A stretch of DNA of 64,000 nucleotides from the NCBI GenBank assembly GCA_002281875.1, contig NCHN01000004.1:1-64000 (forward strand), in the 5' to 3' direction. Below are positions 51,023-59,626 of this stretch, piece by piece (position 1 is the first letter of the stretch; each line of letters starts with the position of its first letter). The DNA comes from Sphingobacteriia bacterium 24-36-13 (GTDB lineage Bacteria; Bacteroidota; Bacteroidia; Chitinophagales; Chitinophagaceae). The position numbers were made by a program, and so were the translations under genes. The notes below the pieces were generated by a model. That model had not been told where the DNA came from and did no database searches. It saw nothing but the letters and a program-made list of their open reading frames with translations.

Positions 51023-52594
51023 ATGAAAAGGTCATTTCTGCTTGTTTTGTTGGTATTTTTTGGGGGGATTATAGCTGTTTCGGCGCAGAAAATCGTCTAT
51101 TCTGAGCCAGACCGAGACGACCCTAGAACCCTCAATTTTGAAGTAGTGGGAAAAATAAGTGGCAAATACCTGATTTACAAGAATGCTAGAGACGACCATT
51201 TCTTTTCTGTTTATGATGCAGAAATGAAACTGAGCAACAAAGTAAAAGTTGATTTTTTACCAGATAGGGCAAGGGTATTGGGTACCGATTTCATTACTTA
51301 CCCAGACTTTACTTATTTTATTTACCAATACCAGCTCAAAAACGTCTACTATATCATGGCGGCTAAAATTGGTGCCGATGGTAAAAAAATGGGAGAAGCT
51401 ATGCAATTAGATACCACAGCTGGAATGGGTTATACCGCTAATAACCGAATTTATACAGTGGTAAATAGTGAAGACAAGCAAAAAATGGCTGCTTTTAAAG
51501 TAAGTACCAGAAATGAAAAAGAGCATGTGGTTACTTCCTGCGTTTTTGATAAAGAATTAAAGCAATTAGAGAAAGTAAGAATTGCTATTGCCATGCCCGA
51601 TCGAAACGACTACTTGGGAGAATTTGGTATTGACAACGATGGCAATTTGGTTTGTTTGAGAGAATCCAGCGTGGCTACCAATGAGAGTATTAATAAAGTA
51701 AGCTTGGTGATTAAACCATTAGGCAGCATTAATCCCACCATTAGTGAAATAAAAGTAAAAGCTATTTTTTTAGATGATACCCGAATTAAAATTGATAACC
51801 TCAATAAGAAAATTTTAATCACTTCTTTTTTTAGTAAACAGAAGCGAGGTAATATAGATGGACTGTATTATTCATTATGGGATAAGCAAACCAATACCGA
51901 AACACTGAATGCTGTAACGGTTTTTTCAGAAGAATTCAGGGCCGATGTAAAAGGGGAGGGCTCCTTAAAAACAGCTTTCAATGATTTTTATTTGAAAAAC
52001 TTGATATTAAGAAGAGATGGCGGATTTATGATGATTGCAGAGTCTGCTTACATGAGCTCAAGGGGCAATACATTTAACCGTTGGGACATGATGAATCGCT
52101 CTCCTTTTTTTAATCCTTATTTAGGCAGTGGATTGGGCTTTGGATTAGGTGGCTACTATCCGTATGGTTCTGGCTTAAACGCCTATCCATGGGGCTCACC
52201 CTGGGGAATGAATAATATGGGGCCTAATAGTGTAACCCGTTATTTCTCGGATAATGTTGCCATTATTTCTTTTGAGCCCAATGGTAAAATGGAGTGGAGT
52301 AATATTATACGAAAAACACAATACGACGACAATACCGATAACTATATTGGATATGGAATTATTAATTCAGGGGATCAAATCAGGTTCATGTTTAATATTC
52401 AAGACAAGCGGAGCAATATTTTAACCGATCAATCTCTTTCTCCCCAAGGACAAATTGATAGAAACCCTACCATTAAAAATTTGGAAAGAGGATATGATTT
52501 CATGCCAAGACATTCCAAACAAACAGGGTCTCGTCAGGCAATTGTACCTTGCATGTATAGGGGCTATACTTGTTTTGCCAAAATAGATTATTAA
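51023..52594 (+). CDS. Secreted protein of unknown function with a Gly/Tyr-rich stretch
   Basis: The 523-residue protein has a signal peptide (ending AVSAQ) and a beta-rich body of repeated short strands. Around residues 370-395 a Gly/Tyr/Pro/Asn-rich segment (GFGLGGYYPYGSG) interrupts it, suggesting a surface loop. No family was recognised; it may be a beta-propeller-like outer-membrane-associated protein. The DUF6427-like membrane protein gene follows closely. Confidence 0.65.
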   Translation: MKRSFLLVLLVFFGGIIAVSAQKIVYSEPDRDDPRTLNFEVVGKISGKYLIYKNARDDHFFSVYDAEMKLSNKVKVDFLPDRARVLGTDFITYPDFTYFIYQYQLKNVYYIMAAKIGADGKKMGEAMQLDTTAGMGYTANNRIYTVVNSEDKQKMAAFKVSTRNEKEHVVTSCVFDKELKQLEKVRIAIAMPDRNDYLGEFGIDNDGNLVCLRESSVATNESINKVSLVIKPLGSINPTISEIKVKAIFLDDTRIKIDNLNKKILITSFFSKQKRGNIDGLYYSLWDKQTNTETLNAVTVFSEEFRADVKGEGSLKTAFNDFYLKNLILRRDGGFMMIAESAYMSSRGNTFNRWDMMNRSPFFNPYLGSGLGFGLGGYYPYGSGLNAYPWGSPWGMNNMGPNSVTRYFSDNVAIISFEPNGKMEWSNIIRKTQYDDNTDNYIGYGIINSGDQIRFMFNIQDKRSNILTDQSLSPQGQIDRNPTIKNLERGYDFMPRHSKQTGSRQAIVPCMYRGYTCFAKIDY

Positions 52595-52605
52595 TTTGCA
52601 GTACT

Positions 52606-53589
52606 GTGGTATTTTTATTTAGAGATAAATCAATTGTAAATATTGTTTTTTTAGTGTTGCTTGGCCTGTTGGTTCATCTGCACGGTTTTACTGTTCCTAT
52701 TACACTTGTTGCAAATAATCAAGATGGATGGTTTGCATATTTGTTGAATCAATATGTAAAAGGAGCCTTTGAGTCGGCAGGTTTTTTTCTTTATTTGGTA
52801 GTAATACTATTACAAGCAATTCGACTTAATTTTTTGTTGGCAGAACAAAAAATGTTTCCCAATACTGGTTACACAGTTGCCATGACTTATATGTTGCTTA
52901 CAGGATTATTACCTCAATGGGCAGCTATTAGCCCTGCATTGATGGCTAATTTTTTGTTGATTTGGATTTATATAAAATTAACTAGATTATACAACCATCC
53001 TGCTCCAAAAACGCTATTGTTCAATATAGGTCTTTTAGTAAGTATTACTATCTTATGTTATCATCCTACTGCAATTCTAATTGTGGTCGTCCTATTTGCT
53101 TTGGGCATTATGCGGTCTTTTAAACTACAAGAATGGTTTACTTTATTAATGGGAATTGCATTGCCATTTTATTTTTTAGCATCCTGGTTATACTTAAATG
53201 ATGATTTAGCCTCTATTAGTCAATTTTTGCCCAAAATAGTCTTGGAGCTTCCTGTACAAAAATTAAGTAACCTTGAAATGGCTGGGTTGTTTGCTATAGT
53301 ATTGGTTTTACTGGCTGGTTTTTTTAGTTGGCAACAATTTAATAGTAGATTGGTTATTCAGATGCGTAAAAACTGGTCGGCTTTGTTGGTTATGAGTTTT
53401 ATTTTAACAGCAGCACCATTTGTTTTTGCTCATGCAGGCTTAAACGCAGCAATTTTGTGCTTGGTTCCATTTACTGCTTTTGTTTCAGCGTCTTTCTCTT
53501 ACCCTAAACGATTATTGTTCCCAAATTTTCTATTTTTTGTACTTATTGGGGTGATTATGTATAATAATTGGTATTTGGTCAAATTTTAG
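52606..53589 (+). CDS. DUF6427-like integral membrane protein
   Basis: The 327-residue protein has about nine to ten hydrophobic segments and starts VFLFRDKSIVNIVFL, similar to Bacteroidota proteins of the DUF6427 group. GTG 52606 is chosen; an upstream TTG would overlap the preceding gene and add residues unlike the family. Its function is unknown; some members neighbour gliding or cell-envelope genes. purQ follows after 50 bases. Confidence 0.7.
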   Translation: MVFLFRDKSIVNIVFLVLLGLLVHLHGFTVPITLVANNQDGWFAYLLNQYVKGAFESAGFFLYLVVILLQAIRLNFLLAEQKMFPNTGYTVAMTYMLLTGLLPQWAAISPALMANFLLIWIYIKLTRLYNHPAPKTLLFNIGLLVSITILCYHPTAILIVVVLFALGIMRSFKLQEWFTLLMGIALPFYFLASWLYLNDDLASISQFLPKIVLELPVQKLSNLEMAGLFAIVLVLLAGFFSWQQFNSRLVIQMRKNWSALLVMSFILTAAPFVFAHAGLNAAILCLVPFTAFVSASFSYPKRLLFPNFLFFVLIGVIMYNNWYLVKF

Positions 53590-53612
53590 GCATTCTTTCT
53601 CTTTCTGGATTG

Positions 53613-53620
53613 TACCTTTG
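53613..53620 (+). promoter_or_regulatory. Putative -7 element for purQ
   Basis: TACCTTTG is a perfect TAnnTTTG match and ends exactly 20 bases before the purQ ATG at 53640. It lies just after the end of the DUF6427-like gene. Confidence 0.6.
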
Positions 53621-53639
53621 TAGCTTAAATTACAAACAC

Positions 53640-54299
53640 ATGAAGTTAGGTGTGGTCGTTTTCCCAGGTTCCAACTGCGACAGAGATATGCAAGATGCTT
53701 TGCAACAGGATTTGAATAAAGAAGTAATTATGCTTTGGCATAAAGACAAAGATTTGTCTGCTTTTTCAACCGATGATTGTATTGTACTGCCAGGAGGTTT
53801 CTCTTATGGGGATTATTTACGTTGTGGTGCAATTGCTCGCTTTAGTCCAATGATGCAGTCTGTGATAGAATTTGCCAATAGAGGCGGAAAAGTATTAGGG
53901 GTATGTAATGGGTTTCAAATTCTATGCGAAAGTGGATTATTGCCAGGTGTTTTATTGCAAAATGCCAACCAACAATTTATTTGTAAAAATGTGTTTATTA
54001 CCAACCCTGCTACTGGGGCGTTAAAAATACCTATTGCACATGGCGAAGGAAGATTCCACGCCGATGAAGCAACTTTAAATGAATTAGAAAAAAATGACCA
54101 AGTCTTGTTTAGGTATTCAGACGAATTGGGAAATATTGTAGACCACGCGAACCCTAATGGAGCAGCAAGGAATATTGCTGGAATCAGAAACAAGCAAAAC
54201 AATGTATTCGGTATGATGCCCCATCCTGAAAGGGCAACAAACAGTGCTTTACAAAACTTAGATGGCTTAAAAGTGTTTAAGTTGTTATCTATCCAATAA
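53640..54299 (+). CDS. purQ: Phosphoribosylformylglycinamidine synthase, glutaminase subunit (PurQ)
   Basis: The 219-residue class I glutaminase supplies ammonia to PurL in purine synthesis. Visible motifs are VVFPGSNCDRDMQDAL, LPGGFSYGDYLRCGAIAR, the nucleophile Cys in GVCNGFQILCESG, and the catalytic His-Glu in MMPHPERATNS. ATG 53640 gives the usual MKLGVVVFPG start. No purL or purS is present in the window. Confidence 0.95.
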   Translation: MKLGVVVFPGSNCDRDMQDALQQDLNKEVIMLWHKDKDLSAFSTDDCIVLPGGFSYGDYLRCGAIARFSPMMQSVIEFANRGGKVLGVCNGFQILCESGLLPGVLLQNANQQFICKNVFITNPATGALKIPIAHGEGRFHADEATLNELEKNDQVLFRYSDELGNIVDHANPNGAARNIAGIRNKQNNVFGMMPHPERATNSALQNLDGLKVFKLLSIQ

Positions 54300-54308
54300 A
54301 ACAATAGT

Positions 54309-54761
54309 ATGAAAAAAATATTCTTATTAATCTTTAGTTTGGGTTTCTTGCAACTGAGTTTTGCACAAATCAAGGACCCAGTTGCTTGGACATTCGAGGC
54401 AAAGAAAAAAACAGCGGATTCATTTGAAGTAACCATTACTGCGAATGTTCCTAAGCCATGGCATATGTATTCTCAGAATATGCCTTCTGGAGGCCCTATA
54501 CCCACTAAAGTTGTTTTTAATATCAATCCTTTGGTTAAAAAAATCGGGAACACTAAAGAAACAGGAAAGCTAGAAAAAATCAATGACAAGATTTTTGGAA
54601 TGGAAGTGCAGTTTTTCAGTGGGAAAATTGTTTACACACAGTTGGTGAAAGTAAAACCAGGCATAAAAACCAATATTGCAGGTTATGTAAACTACATGGT
54701 ATGTGATGATGAACAGTGTTTGCCACCAACAAAAAAACAATTTGATATTAAGTTATTGTAA
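54309..54761 (+). CDS. Stand-alone DsbD N-terminal (alpha) domain protein
   Basis: The 150-residue secreted protein has a signal peptide (ending LSFAQ) and a beta-sandwich of the DsbD-alpha type. C132 and C137 (MVCDDEQCLPP) are the redox pair of that domain. It is followed immediately by the membrane DsbD gene, whose own N-terminal domain lacks these cysteines. It probably passes electrons from DsbD to periplasmic partners. Confidence 0.85.
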   Translation: MKKIFLLIFSLGFLQLSFAQIKDPVAWTFEAKKKTADSFEVTITANVPKPWHMYSQNMPSGGPIPTKVVFNINPLVKKIGNTKETGKLEKINDKIFGMEVQFFSGKIVYTQLVKVKPGIKTNIAGYVNYMVCDDEQCLPPTKKQFDIKLL

Positions 54762-54762
54762 C

Positions 54763-56712
54763 ATGAAAAAAATATTATCATTGCTAGTAATTGTATTGCT
54801 AGCACAAGCAACCATTGCACAGGAAAAATCACCTGTGCAATTTGTTTTTTCTACCCAACGCAACAGCGATAGTTTGGTACAATTAATGATCAATGCCAAA
54901 CTAGAGAAAGGATTCCAGTTATTTGGCGTAAAAAAACAATCTGTTGAAGATGAGTTTGTTTCTAGTTTGCAATTAGACAATTCAATTTCAATTGATTCAA
55001 TTAATGAGGAAGGTAAGTTATTGCAAGATCCTTCTGTGGATGCTACTTCTCCGACTATTCGAGTTTATCAAGACAGTGTGCGCTTTCAATTTTTTTTTAA
55101 AGTAAATGCTTCAGATAGCGCTATATTAAAAGGAAGTTTCAATTGGTTGGGTAAACTTGAAGACGCATTTCCGAGTGGTAGCGAATCATTTGCAGTAGAA
55201 GTATTGCCAACCAGTAATGAGATGGTAGAAGATAATTCAGCTATTGCCAATCAAACTTTATGGCAAATATTCTTATTGACTTTTTTAACTGGATTATTGG
55301 CTGTAATAACACCTTGTGTATTTCCACTCATTCCTGTAACAGTGAGTTTCTTTTTAAAAAGAAGTAAAACAAGGGCAGCAGGAATCAAAAATGCATTATG
55401 GTATTCTTTATCAATCATTGGAATCTATACCATTCCAACTATTTTATTGGTACTCATTTTTGGAGACGATATACTCTATCAAATTTCTACAAGTGCCATT
55501 TCTAATTTATTATTTTTTGCCATCTTTTTAGTATTTGCCATTTCATTCTTTGGGGCATTCGAATTGCAACTGCCCAATAGCTGGGCTAATAAAGCAGATC
55601 AAAAAGCAGGAAAGGGAGGATTAGGTGGTATCTTTTTCATGGCATTAACATTGGTAATTGTTTCCTTCTCTTGCACGGGACCTATTGTAGGAACATTATT
55701 AGGCCAAACTAGTACAGGAGGAGTAAGTACGGCGCCAATTATTGGCATGTTGGGTTTTGGGGTAGGATTGGCATTGCCTTTTTCGTTATTTGCCTTTTTC
55801 CCTTCTATGCTACAATCATTACCAAAGAGTGGTGGTTGGTTAAATTCAGTTAAAGTGAGTTTTGGATTTATCGAATTGGCTTTGGCATTGAAGTTTTTAT
55901 CTAATGTAGATTTAATTTATCATTGGCGTTTACTAGACCGAGATGTGTTCTTGGTTTTATGGATAGTGATATTTGTTTTATTGGGAATTTATTTATTGGG
56001 CAAACTGAAGTTTTCGCATGATAGTGATTTGCCTTATGTGTCAGTTCCTAGATTATTTTTTGCCATTGCATCTTTTTCTTTTGCCTTGTATATTTTGCCA
56101 GGATTATGGGGTGCACCACTAAGGCATTTAAGTGGTTTTATTCCTCCTGATGGAACCCAAGAATTTAATTTAGATGCTTTAAAGTATCAGTTAAATAGTG
56201 GAAACAAAGAGTCTACTACCACAATTAATTTAGCTCAGCCTCCTCAACGCTTAGCAGATAAATTGCATGTTCCATATGGTTTAGTTGCCTATTTTACTTT
56301 AGAAGAAGGAATGGCTGCTGCAAAGGCTTTGAATAAGCCAATCATGTTAGATTTTACTGGACATAGTTGTGCCAACTGTCGTAAAATGGAAAAAGAAGTT
56401 TGGAAGGATCCAGCAGTATTGCAGCGGATGAAAGAGAATTTCGTGTTGGTAAGTTTGTATGTAGATGAATCTACCGATTTGCCTATTAAAGAGCAGTACA
56501 TTAAAAAAGATGGAGATAAAGTGATTACAGAAGGAGATAAAAACCTAGACTATGAAATTACTCAGTTCGGGTTTAATGCACAACCACTGTATATGTTTTT
56601 AGATTTAAACGGGAAACCATTGAGTACTATTAAATATGGGTATGATCCTGATATTGCCAAATTCATCGCTCATTTAGATGCAGCCAAAGCCGCATTTGAT
56701 AAAAGTAAATAA
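54763..56712 (+). CDS. dsbD: DsbD-type thiol:disulfide interchange protein
   Basis: The 649-residue protein has a signal peptide, an N-terminal alpha-like domain without cysteines, eight or so membrane helices and a thioredoxin-like C-terminus. The transmembrane redox cysteines are C185 (VITPCVFPLIPVT) and C304 (FSCTGPIVG). The C-terminal CxxC is C536/C539 (GHSCANCRK). It draws electrons from cytosolic thioredoxin. The gene starts one base after the upstream stop, so both parts are co-expressed. Confidence 0.93.
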   Translation: MKKILSLLVIVLLAQATIAQEKSPVQFVFSTQRNSDSLVQLMINAKLEKGFQLFGVKKQSVEDEFVSSLQLDNSISIDSINEEGKLLQDPSVDATSPTIRVYQDSVRFQFFFKVNASDSAILKGSFNWLGKLEDAFPSGSESFAVEVLPTSNEMVEDNSAIANQTLWQIFLLTFLTGLLAVITPCVFPLIPVTVSFFLKRSKTRAAGIKNALWYSLSIIGIYTIPTILLVLIFGDDILYQISTSAISNLLFFAIFLVFAISFFGAFELQLPNSWANKADQKAGKGGLGGIFFMALTLVIVSFSCTGPIVGTLLGQTSTGGVSTAPIIGMLGFGVGLALPFSLFAFFPSMLQSLPKSGGWLNSVKVSFGFIELALALKFLSNVDLIYHWRLLDRDVFLVLWIVIFVLLGIYLLGKLKFSHDSDLPYVSVPRLFFAIASFSFALYILPGLWGAPLRHLSGFIPPDGTQEFNLDALKYQLNSGNKESTTTINLAQPPQRLADKLHVPYGLVAYFTLEEGMAAAKALNKPIMLDFTGHSCANCRKMEKEVWKDPAVLQRMKENFVLVSLYVDESTDLPIKEQYIKKDGDKVITEGDKNLDYEITQFGFNAQPLYMFLDLNGKPLSTIKYGYDPDIAKFIAHLDAAKAAFDKSK

Positions 56713-56734
56713 GTAAGCATATTGATTCTTTTTT

Positions 56735-56770
56735 AATCCCGGTTACTTCAGGTAGCCGGGATTTTTTATT
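56735..56770 (+). terminator. Rho-independent terminator after dsbD
   Basis: A 12-bp stem (AATCCCGGTTAC / GTAGCCGGGATT, one wobble) with a five-base loop is followed by TTTTTATTT. It separates the DsbD operon from the YHYH operon. Confidence 0.88.
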
Positions 56771-56839
56771 TATTAAACTTTTCATTAAACCATTGAATGA
56801 AATCGTAGTCTATAGCAATCATTAACTAAAATCATACTG

Positions 56840-57592
56840 ATGCGTAAAGTCTTATTTTTATTGGCCATACCCTTGTTCATGTCTTTTTCTTGTAAAAAGT
56901 CTAGTGAAAGCACAACAACCACAACAGGCACAGCTACGGTTCCAGCTATTTATCAAAAAATATACGGTGCATCTAGTATTACATCTGATGGTACGTTTAT
57001 CACCATCAAAACAACGGGCGCCCCCGATCATAAAAGCCCTTATTATGCTGTAGGCAATGCTTTGTATGAAAACTTTGCGGGTACTACTTTTGGAGGAGTT
57101 TCTTTTAGTAAGAACCCCAACTCAATTTCTGCCTTAAATTATACATTTAAAATTCCCTTGAATCCTCAAGTAGCCAGCAACCATGCAGCAACTCCACTAG
57201 GTGCTATTGGTGTTGCTTTAAACGGCGTTCCATTCTACAATCAATATGCAGGGCCTAATACTCCTTTAACCAATGAAATTATGAGCTTTGATCAATATTG
57301 GGGACATCCTGCACCAGGAGGTAGATACCATTACCATGTGGAACCCTTGTATTTAACAACAGTTAAAGCGAGTAAATCAGCATTAATGGGCTTTTTACTG
57401 GATGGATTTCCGGTGTATGGTCCAGAAGAAAATGGGGCGTTGGTAACCAATGCTATGTTAGATGCATATCATGGGCATACGCATGCAACAGCTGATTATC
57501 CCAATGGAATTTATCATTATCATATTAATGCAACAGATCCTTATATAAACGGAAGCGGCTTTTATGGCACAGCAGGTACAGTTACTCAGTAG
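56840..57592 (+). CDS. YHYH-domain lipoprotein
   Basis: The 250-residue product has a lipobox FSC (C18-19) and an STTTT-rich linker. The YHYH repeat appears twice, as RYHYHVEPL and IYHYHINAT, with GHTHATADYPNG between. The histidine-rich pairs could bind metal. The family is widespread and poorly characterised. Its 3' end overlaps the MORN-lipoprotein gene by 29 bases, and an SCO1 gene follows, so a metal-handling role is plausible. Confidence 0.82.
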   Translation: MRKVLFLLAIPLFMSFSCKKSSESTTTTTGTATVPAIYQKIYGASSITSDGTFITIKTTGAPDHKSPYYAVGNALYENFAGTTFGGVSFSKNPNSISALNYTFKIPLNPQVASNHAATPLGAIGVALNGVPFYNQYAGPNTPLTNEIMSFDQYWGHPAPGGRYHYHVEPLYLTTVKASKSALMGFLLDGFPVYGPEENGALVTNAMLDAYHGHTHATADYPNGIYHYHINATDPYINGSGFYGTAGTVTQ

Positions 57593-58172
57593 GTTATGGT
57601 TCTTATTAATTGGCTTTATAGCTTGTAACGCAATAGAGCCTACTAAGCCAATATTAAACAATGCGGTTGTGCCGAATCAATGGGTGCATGATATGGATAG
57701 TGAACTCAATAATCGGAATGGGGTTATCTATTATCAGTCAAGTCCGTATTCGGGAAAATTATATGGATTGTATACCAATCAACGAGATACTGCTTTTGTG
57801 CGAAGTTATTTAATGGGCTTAGAAGAAGGAGAATGGAAAAGCTATTACGAAAATGGTCAAATAAAAGAGCTTCGATTTTTCAGCAATGGTAAAAAGACGG
57901 GAAAATATTCGGTATGGTGGCCCAATGGGAAGCCCTTTATGGAGTATCAATTTGAAAATGATGAATACCAAGGCATATGCAAAGAGTGGAATGAAAAAGG
58001 ATTGTTGGTAAAGCAAATGAATTACCAGCAAGGGCATGAACTTGGGTCACAAAAATGGTGGTATGATAATGGGAAAATTAAAGCGAATTATATCATACAA
58101 AATGGCAGAAGGTTCGGATTATTAGGAACAAAAAATTGTATTAATGTTACAGACAGCATTTTTAAAAATTAG
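57564..58172 (+). CDS. MORN-repeat (YwqK-like) lipoprotein
   Basis: The 202-residue protein has a lipobox GFIAC (C20-21) and several MORN-like repeats: GEWKSYYENGQIKEL, GKYSVWWPNGKPFM, GICKEWNEKGLLVKQ and GSQKWWYDNGKIKA. Such proteins are often labelled as antitoxins of toxin YwqJ, but no toxin gene is present and the signal peptide argues against that. ATG 57564 lies inside the YHYH gene, and no better start exists. Confidence 0.82.
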   Translation: MAQQVQLLSRLWFLLIGFIACNAIEPTKPILNNAVVPNQWVHDMDSELNNRNGVIYYQSSPYSGKLYGLYTNQRDTAFVRSYLMGLEEGEWKSYYENGQIKELRFFSNGKKTGKYSVWWPNGKPFMEYQFENDEYQGICKEWNEKGLLVKQMNYQQGHELGSQKWWYDNGKIKANYIIQNGRRFGLLGTKNCINVTDSIFKN

Positions 58173-58803
58173 CTTGTGTAGTATGGTTTTGTTGGGTTGG
58201 TCTTGTGCCAATCAACAAAAAAAATCAGCCTCTTTGCCCTTTTATAACACACCTGATTTCACCCCTGTTTTTTTAGCCAATCATACAGCGGCTAGGCCAG
58301 CTGAAACACATTATATCCCTGCTTTTGAATTCACCAATCAATATGGGGAACGCATCACCAATCAAACGGTTCAAGGTAAAGTTCATGTTGCCAGTTTTAT
58401 ATTTACGAGGTGTGGAAGCATCTGCCCAAAAATGATTCATCATTTAAAACAAGTTGCAACAGCATTTGAAAATGATACATCAACGGTATTGCTTTCTTAT
58501 AGTGTAACCCCTTGGATTGATTCGGTTCCACGCTTAAAGTTTTTTACGGAAGAAAATAAAATTGGACAATCATACAATTGGCACTTTTTAACTGGAGATA
58601 AAGCCTCCATTTATACACTTGCAAGAAAGGGGTACTTTGCAGAAGAAGATCTGGGGTTCACAAAAGACAGTACAGAATTCTTACATACGGAACATGTACT
58701 CTTGGTAGATCAAAAAAGTAGAATAAGAGGAATTTATAATGGAACCCTTCAGCTAGAGATAGAGCAATTAATCAAAGACATACAATTGCTTAAACAACAA
58801 TAG
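58144..58803 (+). CDS. SCO1/SenC-like copper chaperone
   Basis: The 219-residue lipoprotein has a lipobox GWSC (C21) and a thioredoxin fold. C90 and C94 (RCGSICP) and a histidine near residue 181-184 (FLHTEHVLLVD) match the copper-binding C-x3-C-P and His of SCO proteins. SCO1 metallates the CuA site of cytochrome oxidase or acts in thiol homeostasis. Its start lies 29 bases inside the MORN gene. Confidence 0.9.
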   Translation: MLQTAFLKISLCSMVLLGWSCANQQKKSASLPFYNTPDFTPVFLANHTAARPAETHYIPAFEFTNQYGERITNQTVQGKVHVASFIFTRCGSICPKMIHHLKQVATAFENDTSTVLLSYSVTPWIDSVPRLKFFTEENKIGQSYNWHFLTGDKASIYTLARKGYFAEEDLGFTKDSTEFLHTEHVLLVDQKSRIRGIYNGTLQLEIEQLIKDIQLLKQQ

Positions 58804-58830
58804 CGTGTCTTTGATTAAATAGTGGGAAGT

Positions 58831-59412
58831 TTATAATGCAATTTGTTTCTCAATCATCATCTTTCTAAGATTGATCAAGCCGTAACGCATTCTGCCTAAA
58901 GCAGTATTAATGCTGCAGTTGGTGATTTCTGCAATTTCTTTAAAGCTCATATTGGCATAATGCCTCAATACGATAATTTCACGTTGCTCTTCAGGCAACA
59001 AATCCAGCATTTTTCTTACTCGATCATGGCTTTGTCCTTGCATGATTTTGCCATCAGGTCCCTCTTCAGAAATTTGTAGCACATCAAAAATATCTTTGTT
59101 GTCGCTGGTTTTAATGGCAGGGGTTCGCTTCACTTTTCTAAAATAGTCTACACATAGATTGTGGGCAATTCTTAAGGCCCAAGGCAAAAACTTCCCTTCT
59201 TCTGTGTAACGCTTATTCTTTAGCGTGTCAATGATTTTAATGAACACATCTTGAAAAAGGTCTTCCGCTAAATAAGTGTCTTTAACAAAAAACAAGATAG
59301 ACGAAAAAATTTTGTCTTTGTAACGGTAGATAAGTGTTTCAAAAGCATCGGTGTCTCCGTCTTGAAATGCCCTTATCAGTTCTGTATCAGACGCATGGTC
59401 TAATGTTCTCAT
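58831..59412 (-). CDS. ECF-type RNA polymerase sigma factor
   Basis: The 193-residue protein has sigma regions 2 (AFETLIYRYKDKIFSSI, YLAEDLFQDVFIKI, GKFLPWALRIAHNLCVDYFR) and 4 (LPEEQREIIVLRHYANMSFKEIAEITNCSINTALGRMRYGL). There is no neighbouring anti-sigma gene. It converges with SCO1 and is divergent from uvrA. Its regulon cannot be predicted. Confidence 0.92.
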   Translation of the reverse strand: MRTLDHASDTELIRAFQDGDTDAFETLIYRYKDKIFSSILFFVKDTYLAEDLFQDVFIKIIDTLKNKRYTEEGKFLPWALRIAHNLCVDYFRKVKRTPAIKTSDNKDIFDVLQISEEGPDGKIMQGQSHDRVRKMLDLLPEEQREIIVLRHYANMSFKEIAEITNCSINTALGRMRYGLINLRKMMIEKQIAL

Positions 59413-59626
59413 AGTTTAGGTTTTTGAGTCAGGATTAAAATCAGGATATTGGACAACGATTTTTTAAATCTTGAACAAAATAGAATTCTTTTGTATACAT
59501 AAATCTTTTGTGGAAATCATCTTATAGACCTTTGAGGTTATTCACATTCTAACTTGCTGATTTTTTGAAGGTTATTTAAGGTTTACTCAACCAAAGCTGT
59601 AATAAACTGTTTAATTTGTGAATCTT

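Noticed and set aside
57564-58172. YwqK antitoxin of a toxin-antitoxin pair
   Set aside because: The protein has a lipoprotein signal, no toxin gene is adjacent, and its neighbours are YHYH and SCO1 genes.
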